From the NCBI GenBank assembly GCA_009377585.1, contig WHTS01000007.1:1-64000 (forward strand): DNA of 64,000 nt, written 5' to 3'. Below are positions 35,986 to 42,886 of this stretch, piece after piece (the stretch's first letter is position 1; the number at the start of each line of letters is the position of its first letter). A model generated the notes under the pieces. That model worked only from the letters and a program-made list of their open reading frames with translations, did not search any database and was not told the DNA's origin. Origin of the DNA: Betaproteobacteria bacterium (GTDB taxonomy: Bacteria > Pseudomonadota > Gammaproteobacteria > Burkholderiales > WYBJ01). Made by a program: the position numbers and the translations under genes.

Positions 35986-36291
35986 ATGATCGATCGCAAG
36001 CACAAGCACGTGGGCAGCACGGTTGCCCGAAAGCGGCGCAGCAAATCCGAGCGCTGGCTGGGCGCAGAGATCGAATTGATGATTCACGAGCGCGAGCGGC
36101 TGCTGCACGCGGCAGGCGCGGCAGCCAGCCTGTTCACTGCGCTCGACATTCGCGATCTGCCGGCCGGGGCGCGTCGATCGTTGTGCCAGCTCGCCGCCAC
36201 GCTTGCCTCGCTGTCCGACGAGACGCTCTCGGACGCCTTCGAGCACGTCCTGGGCGGAGAGCTCCGGTCGCGGCTGCCGGCGCACTCCTAG
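35986..36291 (+). CDS. Hypothetical protein, helical and basic N-terminus
   Basis: A 101-residue protein I do not recognise. It begins MIDRKHKHVGSTVARKRRSK, a very basic stretch, then continues as likely helices (AEIELMIHERERLLHAAGAA) with no cysteines or membrane helix. GGAG lies 9 bp before the ATG, which favours this start over 35947. The basic N-terminus suggests nucleic-acid or membrane contact. It sits between nudL and the patatin gene, with the patatin start 34 bp downstream of its stop, so co-transcription is likely. Confidence 0.6.
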   Translation: MIDRKHKHVGSTVARKRRSKSERWLGAEIELMIHERERLLHAAGAAASLFTALDIRDLPAGARRSLCQLAATLASLSDETLSDAFEHVLGGELRSRLPAHS

Positions 36292-36325
36292 CCCGTTCGC
36301 GTCCGCCGCGGATGTGCCGTTGGAT

Positions 36326-37519
36326 ATGAGCGACGGTCCGCGTCCACGATTGGCAATCGTCCTCACCGGCGGCGGCGCTCGAGCCGCGTACCAGGTGGGC
36401 GTGCTGCGCGCGATCGCCGACCTGATGCCGAAAGATGCCGGCAACCCGTTCCCGATCGTATGCGGTACATCGGCCGGTGCCATCAACGCCGTGGCGATAG
36501 CCGCCGATGCCGCCAATTACCGCCGCGCCGCATTGCGCCTGCAGGCGGTGTGGAAGAACTTTCATGCCGAGCAGGTCTACCGAGCCGATCCGTCCGGGGT
36601 GCTGAGGAACAGCGGCAAATGGCTGTTGGCCGCGGTCACCGGGGGCCTGCGGCATGAACCCGTGTCGCTCCTGGACAATTCTCCGCTGCGCGAGCTGCTG
36701 GCTGAACGCGTCGACTTCGGGGCGATTGGACGCTGTATCGATGCGGGCGGGCTGTACGCGCTCGGCATCACGTGCTCGGGCTATTCGTCGGGCCAGTCGG
36801 TGTGCTTCTTTCAGGGCGCCAAAGGCATCGAGCCCTGGCGGCGCGCGCGCCGCGTCGGCGTCGCGATGCCCATCGGCATCGACCATCTGCTCGCCTCGTC
36901 GGCGCTTCCGTTCATCTTTCCGGCCATGCACATCAACCGGGAATACTTCGGCGACGGTTCGATGCGACAGATCGCACCGGTGAGCCCGGCATTGCACTTG
37001 GGCGCGGATCGCGTGTTGGTGGTGTCGGTCGGCAGGCAGCTCGCGCCGGACCGGGCGCCGGACCGACCGCGCGAAAAATCGCCCGGCTACCCGACCCTTG
37101 CGCAGATTGCCGGCCACGCGCTCGACAGCATCTTCCTCGACAGCATGGAAGTCGACTTGGAACGGCTGCAACGCATCAACCGCACGCTCAGCATGATTCC
37201 CGCGGAGGTCCTGCAGCGCAATGGCAGCGCCCTGCGCCACGTCGACTTCATGGTGATCTCGCCGTCGGAGGAGCTCGACAAGATCGCGTTGCGCCACGCG
37301 GCCGCGCTGCCGCGCACCGTACGGCTGTTGTTCCGCAGCGTCGGCGCCATGCAGCGCGGGGGTGCGACGTTGTTGTCGTACGTGCTGTTCGAGCGCGCCT
37401 TCTGCCGCGAGCTGATCGCCTTGGGCTACAAGGACGCCATGGCGCGCCAGGACAACCTGCGCGGATTTCTCGGTTACGCCACGCAGTGGTACTGCGAGCT
37501 GCGAAACAGCGCGGCCTGA
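36326..37519 (+). CDS. Patatin-like phospholipase
   Basis: A 397-residue lipid acyl hydrolase with a Ser-Asp dyad. The glycine-rich oxyanion motif is LTGGGARAAYQVGVLRA (residues 13-29), the nucleophile is in CGTSAGAINA (GxSxG), and the catalytic Asp is in YFGDGSMRQ. No signal peptide is apparent, so it is probably cytosolic or membrane-associated on the inside. Such proteins in this group are often lipid-remodelling enzymes; the substrate is not clear, and PHA depolymerase activity is another possibility in a granule-forming cell. The start (MSDGPRPRLAIV) is at 36326; the longer ORF overlaps the gene upstream. Confidence 0.9.
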   Translation: MSDGPRPRLAIVLTGGGARAAYQVGVLRAIADLMPKDAGNPFPIVCGTSAGAINAVAIAADAANYRRAALRLQAVWKNFHAEQVYRADPSGVLRNSGKWLLAAVTGGLRHEPVSLLDNSPLRELLAERVDFGAIGRCIDAGGLYALGITCSGYSSGQSVCFFQGAKGIEPWRRARRVGVAMPIGIDHLLASSALPFIFPAMHINREYFGDGSMRQIAPVSPALHLGADRVLVVSVGRQLAPDRAPDRPREKSPGYPTLAQIAGHALDSIFLDSMEVDLERLQRINRTLSMIPAEVLQRNGSALRHVDFMVISPSEELDKIALRHAAALPRTVRLLFRSVGAMQRGGATLLSYVLFERAFCRELIALGYKDAMARQDNLRGFLGYATQWYCELRNSAA

Positions 37520-37822
37520 ACGCCGGCGCGTGCAATGGCGCGCGATCCATGACATCGGCATGATATCGGCTACGCGCGAACTGCGCGGTCCGCCGATCGG
37601 GGCGCCATGTTCGTGGTCTGCACGCCGTCCGTCGACTATCGCGGCTAACGCGATCTCGCGTCCGATAGATGCCCCGCATGCCGCGAGGCGCGATGCCACA
37701 GCCGATTCGCGCTCTTCGCCTGCCGCTCGGAAGCATCGCGTCAGCGCGTCTTGTCGAGCGCGTCTTTGACAGGCTGCGCACATGATGTTAGCTTGGCCGC
37801 GAACCAGCTACGGTAAATCGCC
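37520..37822. other. Gene-free stretch with a promoter-like end
   Basis: I see no convincing gene on either strand; the ORFs here are short and have neither a start signal nor recognisable homology. TTGACA (37766-37771) lies 16-17 bp before TTAGCT (37788-37793) and may be the promoter of the GreB-like gene at 37823. Confidence 0.5.
37766..37793 (+). promoter_or_regulatory. Possible sigma-70 promoter of the greB-like gene
   Basis: A perfect TTGACA -35 box is followed after 16 bp by TTAGCT, a weak -10. The position, 30 bp before the start codon, is suitable. Confidence 0.5.
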
Positions 37823-38320
37823 ATGAGCCGTGCCTTCGTCAAGGAAGCCGACGACAATCTGCCGTCCGACGAGCTGCCCGAGCGTCCGCAGAGCCCGCAC
37901 GCGAACTACGTGACGCCTCCCGGACTCGCGCAATTGCACGCACGCGTGCACGCGCTACAGGAAGAGCGCGATCGGCTGGCGGCGCAGGACGATCCCATGG
38001 CGCGCACCCGCCTGCTCGAAGTCAAGCGCGATCTGCGTTATTTCCAGGGGCGAGTGGAGCGGGCCATCGTGGTGGACCCGGCCGGTCAACCGAAGGAAGA
38101 AGTTCGCTTCGGCGCCGAAGTCGAGATCGAAAACGAGACCGGGGCGCGCACGACTTATCGAATCGTGGGCGAAGACGAGGCGGACGTGAACGCCGGACGG
38201 ATCAGCTGGGCATCGCCGCTGGGGACGGCCTTGATCGGGTTGCGCGTCGGCGACTCGTTTGCGTGGAAGCGGGCCGGAACGCCGCAAGACGTGTCCGTGA
38301 TCGACATCCGTTACGTGTAA
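37823..38320 (+). CDS. greB: GreB-type transcription elongation factor
   Basis: A 165-residue Gre-family protein that stimulates the cleavage of backtracked transcripts by RNA polymerase. The coiled-coil finger spans about residues 30-85 (PPGLAQLHARVHALQEERDR), with acidic residues near its tip. The C-terminal FKBP-like domain begins VRFGAEVEIENETG and contains GRISWASPLGTALIG. Its N-terminal SRAFVKE is typical of GreB over GreA. The next gene follows after 6 bp. Confidence 0.88.
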   Translation: MSRAFVKEADDNLPSDELPERPQSPHANYVTPPGLAQLHARVHALQEERDRLAAQDDPMARTRLLEVKRDLRYFQGRVERAIVVDPAGQPKEEVRFGAEVEIENETGARTTYRIVGEDEADVNAGRISWASPLGTALIGLRVGDSFAWKRAGTPQDVSVIDIRYV

Positions 38321-38326
38321 TGGGCC

Positions 38327-39301
38327 GTGACATTTCTCGCTCTGGCCGCGGCGCTGCTGCTTGAGCAGGCACGCGCGCTTTCACCGACCCATCCGGTCTA
38401 CACTCAGTTTCACCGCTTTCTGCTCTTCATCGAGCGCCGTCTCGACGCCGGCAGCTACCGGCAAGGCATTCTCGCCTGGGCGCTCGCCACGCTGCCTGTC
38501 GTTCTCGTAGTGGCCGCGATCGCGCTGTGGCTGCATCGCACGGTGCCGCTGCTCGGGCTGCTGTTCGATATAGGCGTGCTCTATCTCACCATGGGTTTTC
38601 GCGTCTTCAGCCGCTCGTACCGCGAGACCCACGATGCCTTGCGCGCGGGCGACCTCCTCCAGGCGCGGGCGAGCATCGGCCGCTGGCGCGGTGGTCCGAC
38701 CGAAGAGCTTTCGGCGAACGAAGTGGCGCGGCTTGCCATCGAACGCGGGCTGGCCTGCGCGCACCGGCACGTCTTCGGCGTGATCGCCTGGTTCGCCGTG
38801 TTCGGCGCCGCCGGCGCCGTGTTCTACCGCCTGGCTGCGCTGGTTCGCGACCGCTGGGGCGCGCGCAGCGACACGGAGCTCGACCGCTTCGGTCGTTTCA
38901 GCCGGGAAGTATTCCATTGGTGCAACTGGATCCCGGCGCGGTTTACCGCGATCGCGTTTGCAGTAACGGGCGATTTCGAGGACGCGCTGTACTGCTGGCG
39001 CACGCAGGCGAACGCATGGCCCGAGCGCTCCGAAGGTATCGTGCTCGCCGCCGGTGCGGGCGCGATCGGTGTGCGCCTGGGCTCGGTGGTCGGAACGCCC
39101 GCGCCATTGGAAGGGCGCCCCGCGCCATTGGAAGGGCGCCCCGCGCCATTGGAGGTGCGCCCGGAACTGGGCACCGGCGAGGATGCCGACGCCGAGCTCA
39201 TGACCAGCGCCGTGGGTCTCATCTGGCGCGCACTGGTGCTATGGCTCGTCGTCATCGCGCTGGTGACGGTGGCGAGCTGGTTCGGCTCGGCCGGCGCCTG
39301 A
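38327..39301 (+). CDS. CobD/CbiB (AmpE-like) family membrane protein
   Basis: A 324-residue inner-membrane protein of the CobD/CbiB family. Hydrophobic helices are visible at residues about 1-15, 50-90, 145-165 and 300-320. The conserved THPVYTQFHRF motif follows the first helix. True CbiB makes adenosylcobinamide phosphate, but this shorter betaproteobacterial group next to greB and rsgA resembles AmpE too, and there are no other cobalamin genes here, so the substrate is uncertain. It starts at GTG 38327, 6 bp after greB. A 21-bp unit is repeated in frame three times (39101-39163), adding a PAPLEGR stretch. Its end overlaps rsgA by 63 bp. Confidence 0.8.
   Translation: MTFLALAAALLLEQARALSPTHPVYTQFHRFLLFIERRLDAGSYRQGILAWALATLPVVLVVAAIALWLHRTVPLLGLLFDIGVLYLTMGFRVFSRSYRETHDALRAGDLLQARASIGRWRGGPTEELSANEVARLAIERGLACAHRHVFGVIAWFAVFGAAGAVFYRLAALVRDRWGARSDTELDRFGRFSREVFHWCNWIPARFTAIAFAVTGDFEDALYCWRTQANAWPERSEGIVLAAGAGAIGVRLGSVVGTPAPLEGRPAPLEGRPAPLEVRPELGTGEDADAELMTSAVGLIWRALVLWLVVIALVTVASWFGSAGA
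39101..39163. repeat. 21-bp in-frame tandem repeat, three copies
   Basis: GCGCCATTGGAAGGGCGCCC (plus C) begins at 39101, 39122 and 39143, the last slightly changed. It codes for three PLEGRPA-type heptads in the CobD/CbiB-like protein, in a region between membrane segments that should tolerate insertions. Confidence 0.92.
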
Positions 39302-40207
39302 GCGAGCGCCGAGCGGCGGCTCGAGCGAGTTCAGTATCCGCTCGTAGGAGCGCATCCGCTCGGGTGCGATTTCCCCCTGACGCACGGCCTCGTGCAGGGC
39401 GCAGCCCGGTTCGTCGGCATGGCGGCAATCGTTGAAGCGACACTGCCCAGCCAGAGGGCGGAACTCGATGAAGCACGCGGCCAGCTCGGCCGGCGCAATG
39501 TGCTGCAGGCCGAATTGGTGCATGCCGGGTGAATCGATCAGCGTTGTGTCCGCGCCCAGCCGGTAGAGCCGGGCATGGGTCGTGGTATGGCGTCCTGCCT
39601 CGGAGCGCGACATTTCGCCCGTGCGAGCGCCCGCGAAGGGCAGTAATGCATTCACGATGGTCGACTTGCCGACCCCGGATTGGCCGATCAAAAGGCTTGC
39701 TTGCGCCTGCAGTGCCGACGTGAGCGGCTCGACGGCCGCGTGCGCGCACAGCTCGCGGATCGGGTAGCCCAGCGCGCCATAGCGTGCGAGCAGCATGCGT
39801 TGCAGCGCGCGTTGCGGATCGAGATCGATCTTGTTCTGCAGCAGCAGCGCCTTGACGCCGGCATGTTCGATCGCGGCCAGACAGCGGTCGATGAATTCCG
39901 CGTTGGGGCGCGGCGTGTTGGCCAGCACGACGACCGCCTGGCTGACGTTGGCTGCGATCGCTTTTTCGCGTTTGCGATCGGAGCGGTAGATGAGCGAGCT
40001 GCGCGCATGCACGGCCTCGATCATCCCTTCGCTGGAACCGGTGCGCGCGATTCGTACCCGATCGCCGCAGACGATCGTTCCGAGCCGGCTGCGGGCGAAA
40101 CACGAGACCACGTCACCAGCCTGCGTCTCGACCAGGAGGCGCTGACCGTGGCTGGCGACGATCTGAGCGTCCACGTCGGAGACAGCGGTCGCTGCAGCTG
40201 TAGACAT
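39239..40207 (-). CDS. rsgA: Small ribosomal subunit biogenesis GTPase RsgA
   Basis: Circularly permuted GTPase that assists maturation of the 30S subunit. An N-terminal OB fold precedes the G domain with the permuted order: NKIDL (G4) first, then the P-loop IGQSGVGKST, then the G3 motif DSPGM. A C-terminal zinc-knuckle holds CRFNDCRHADEPGC. The length is 322 residues. It is convergent with the CobD/CbiB-like gene, overlapping by 63 bp. Confidence 0.95.
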   Translation of the reverse strand: MSTAAATAVSDVDAQIVASHGQRLLVETQAGDVVSCFARSRLGTIVCGDRVRIARTGSSEGMIEAVHARSSLIYRSDRKREKAIAANVSQAVVVLANTPRPNAEFIDRCLAAIEHAGVKALLLQNKIDLDPQRALQRMLLARYGALGYPIRELCAHAAVEPLTSALQAQASLLIGQSGVGKSTIVNALLPFAGARTGEMSRSEAGRHTTTHARLYRLGADTTLIDSPGMHQFGLQHIAPAELAACFIEFRPLAGQCRFNDCRHADEPGCALHEAVRQGEIAPERMRSYERILNSLEPPLGARSGAGRAEPARHRHQRDDDEP

Positions 40208-40473
40208 CTACCGGTGCACGTGCCGCGGGCGAGAGACGCCACGATACAAGCATCGCGGATTGTGCCCTCGAGCCTGCGTGGCGTCTCTTCCCTCACTTGC
40301 AGTGCGCGCATCGGCATGCAGGCCGATGCCGCTCGCTCGGCGCGGACCATGGTCCGCGAATTCCCGGGCTCGCCCCCCGGCCCCTCTCCCGGCGGGAGAG
40401 GGGAGCGTCGTGTGCCCGCCTGGCGGGCAGGATCCTAGGTAGGGCGAGCTGTCGGCCACTTGGCGCAAGCTTG
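40208..40473. other. Spacer with a palindromic repeat
   Basis: No gene is seen between rsgA and phhB. It carries the palindrome at 40381-40403 and a second weak palindrome beside it (CCCGCC/GGCGGG near 40414). Confidence 0.6.
40381..40410. repeat. Dispersed palindrome CCCCTCTCCC, copy 1
   Basis: CCCCTCTCCC (40381-40390) and GGGAGAGGGG (40394-40403) form a perfect 10-bp stem with a 3-nt loop. The following AGCGTCG makes a 17-base match (GGGAGAGGGGAGCGTCG) with the copy at 47220. This class of palindrome is found scattered through many proteobacterial genomes between genes. Confidence 0.85.
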
Positions 40474-40815
40474 CTACAGGCGAAGCAGCGCGTCCACCTT
40501 GGCGGCGCAGATGAAGTCGTTCTCCGACAAGCCGTCGATTGCATGCGTGCAATAGTCGATGCGGCAACTGTTGTAGCCGACATGCAGATCCGGGTGGTGA
40601 TCTTCGCGGTGAGAAATCCAGGCGGTGGCGTTGACGAACGCCATGGTGTGCCAGTAATCCGGGAAGCGGAAAGTCTTCGTGATCACCCCGTCGCGCTGCG
40701 CCCAACCGTCGAGCTCAAGCAGCAACCGCTCGATCTCCGCGAGCGAAAGTGGCGTATCCCCGCGCTGGCAAGGCTTGCACTTCTTCGCGCTCAGTTGCGT
40801 CGCTGTTGCGCTCAT
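40474..40815 (-). CDS. phhB: Pterin-4-alpha-carbinolamine dehydratase
   Basis: Dehydrates 4a-hydroxytetrahydrobiopterin-type compounds to recycle pterin cofactor of phenylalanine hydroxylase. The 113-residue protein has the family motifs SHREDHHPDLHVGYNSCRI and the following THAIDGLSENDFICAAKVD. phhA is not in the window. It lies 22 bp upstream of the M48 protease gene on the same strand. Confidence 0.93.
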   Translation of the reverse strand: MSATATQLSAKKCKPCQRGDTPLSLAEIERLLLELDGWAQRDGVITKTFRFPDYWHTMAFVNATAWISHREDHHPDLHVGYNSCRIDYCTHAIDGLSENDFICAAKVDALLRL

Positions 40816-40836
40816 CGCGATTCTCCGCTTGCAGCC

Positions 40837-42087
40837 TCAGGTAGCCGGTGCGGCTGCTTCCAGGCGCGCGATGCGAGCGGCCGCGGGGGGGTGCGAATCG
40901 TAGAAGACCGAATGCAAGGGATCGGGTGTCAAGGTCGAGGCGTTGTCCTTGTACAGCTTGATCAGCGCCTGCTTGAGCTCGCCCGCCGAGGCGTTTTGCG
41001 CGGCATACCGGTCGGCCTCGAACTCGTGCCGGCGCGAATAGAACCCAGCCACGGGCTGCAGCAGGAACGTGAACACCGGCAGCACCAGGAAGAACAGAAG
41101 CAGCGCCATGGCCGTGGAGGGGGATTGTACGCCGAGCGCACGATAGAACCAGTCGTGGCTCATGAGACTGCCGAGCAGCCAGAACAATCCCAGGCTGGCG
41201 GCGAACATCCATGCGATCCGCTTCAGCACGTGCTTGTGCTTGAAATGTCCGAGCTCGTGCGCAAGCACGGCCTCGATTTCCGCGTGCTCGAGGCGCTCGA
41301 GCAGGGTATCGAAGAACACGATGCGCTTGGAGCGGCCGAAGCCGGTGAAATAGGCGTTGCCGTGGCTGCTGCGGCGTGACCCGTCCATCACGAACAAACC
41401 CTGCGCACGGAAGCCGCAGCGGGCCAGCAGCCGCTCGATGCGCACCTTCAAAGCTTCGTCCTGCATGGGCGAGAAGCGATTGAAAAAGGGCGCGATGAAC
41501 GTGGGATAGATGGCGAGCACGAGCAGGTTGAAAGCGCTCCACGCGGCCCAGGCATAGAGCCACCAGAGGCTGCCCGCCACGTCCATGAGCCACAGGATGA
41601 GCGTCACCAGCGGCAAACCGAGCAGCGCCGCAACCAGCGCCCCTTTGACAAGGTCGATCAGGAACAGCTTCAGCGTCATCTTGTTGAAGCCGAAGCGCTC
41701 CTCGATGCGGAAGGTACGATAAAGCGAAAACGGGATCTCGATCAGGCTCAATACAATCGCCACCAAAGCAATCAACGCGATACCTTGTCCGAGCCCGGGC
41801 GCGAGCAGGTCGGAAACCACCTGGTGCGCGAAGTTCAAGCTCCCGCCGAAAGTCAGCGCGAGCAGAACGACCGCGTCCAGCAGCGTGCCGAGCATGCCGA
41901 AGCGGGTCTTGACCGCCGTGTAGTCGGCCGCTTTTCGATGCGCTTCGAGCGGGATGGCGCCGGCGAATGCGCTCGGCACGCGGTCGCGGTGCGCGCACAC
42001 GTAGCGCACGTGCCGGTATGCCAGATACAACCGCACCGCGGTGGCGAGCAGCAATGCGGCCAGGAACAGGGCCGTGAATGGATGCAT
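40837..42087 (-). CDS. M48 family membrane metalloprotease (Ste24/CAAX-like)
   Basis: A 416-residue integral membrane zinc protease. The HELGH motif is at about residue 268, in AEIEAVLAHELGHFKHKHVL, and the third ligand would be Glu in RRHEFEADRYAAQ. There are several hydrophobic helices at 1-20, 60-80, 100-140, 170-215 and 280-345. The architecture is that of yeast Ste24. Bacterial members probably clear misfolded membrane proteins rather than process prenyl proteins. The start MHPFTALFLAA is at 42087; the ORF stays open upstream into the orn region. It is divergent from orn by 61 bp. Confidence 0.9.
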   Translation of the reverse strand: MHPFTALFLAALLLATAVRLYLAYRHVRYVCAHRDRVPSAFAGAIPLEAHRKAADYTAVKTRFGMLGTLLDAVVLLALTFGGSLNFAHQVVSDLLAPGLGQGIALIALVAIVLSLIEIPFSLYRTFRIEERFGFNKMTLKLFLIDLVKGALVAALLGLPLVTLILWLMDVAGSLWWLYAWAAWSAFNLLVLAIYPTFIAPFFNRFSPMQDEALKVRIERLLARCGFRAQGLFVMDGSRRSSHGNAYFTGFGRSKRIVFFDTLLERLEHAEIEAVLAHELGHFKHKHVLKRIAWMFAASLGLFWLLGSLMSHDWFYRALGVQSPSTAMALLLFFLVLPVFTFLLQPVAGFYSRRHEFEADRYAAQNASAGELKQALIKLYKDNASTLTPDPLHSVFYDSHPPAAARIARLEAAAPAT

Positions 42088-42148
42088 GGAATCTTCGGAA
42101 GCTGCTGAACTTGTGCCACAATAAAGCCGGCTCAAGCGCGGGATCATT

Positions 42149-42694
42149 ATGGCACAGGACGCCGCCAACCTCATCTGGATCGACATGGAAATGAGCGGGC
42201 TCGACCCCGACCGGGACAAAGTGCTGGAGGTCGCGATCGTGGTCACGAACGCTAATCTCGAAGTCGTGGCCGAAGCTCCGGTTCTGGTCGTACATCAGCC
42301 GGACAGCGTCCTGGGCGCGATGGATTCCTGGAACACGAGCACGCATGCCCGTACCGGACTGACCGAACGGGTGCGCGCTGGCACGACGACCGAGGCGCAG
42401 GCCGAGCAGCGCATGCTGGAATTCGTTTCCGAGCTCGTGCCGCCGTCCACCTCGCCGATGTGCGGCAACTCGGTCCACCAGGACCGGCGCTTTCTCGCTC
42501 GCTACATGCCGCGCCTGGAGGCGTACTTCCTCTATCGCAATCTCGACGTGAGCACGCTGAAGGAGCTTGCCCGGCGCTGGCGTCCGGCGCTGCTCGACGG
42601 GCTGGTGAAGGCGGGAAAACACGAAGCGCTCGCCGACATCCACGAGTCGATCGGCGAGTTGAAATACTATCGCGAGCACTTTCTGCGTCTGTAG
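42149..42694 (+). CDS. orn: Oligoribonuclease
   Basis: Degrades 2-5-nt RNA fragments and the pGpG produced from c-di-GMP. It has the DEDDh layout: [19 protein letters not shown] (Asp/Glu), [20 protein letters not shown] (Asp) and [18 protein letters not shown] (His, Asp). The length is 181 residues, as usual. Confidence 0.97.
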   Translation: MAQDAANLIWIDMEMSGLDPDRDKVLEVAIVVTNANLEVVAEAPVLVVHQPDSVLGAMDSWNTSTHARTGLTERVRAGTTTEAQAEQRMLEFVSELVPPSTSPMCGNSVHQDRRFLARYMPRLEAYFLYRNLDVSTLKELARRWRPALLDGLVKAGKHEALADIHESIGELKYYREHFLRL

Positions 42695-42886
42695 ACGGTC
42701 ATGCCGGCAGGCGCTGCAAGCGGTGCAACCCGCCCGCGCCAACAACGTGGCTGGCGAATCGTCGGTGGGCGATGCCGGCCCAACCCGACTTCCGAACCGG
42801 CAGCGCGCGCCGATACAACAAGCGGGAGCGACAAAAAGCGTGAGCGCAATCATCCCGGCTGCGGTCGGATGGGTTAAGGATCGAGC

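Noticed and set aside
37520-37822. Minus-strand ORFs in the gap after the patatin gene
   Set aside because: They are Arg-rich antisense shadows that continue from within the patatin gene.
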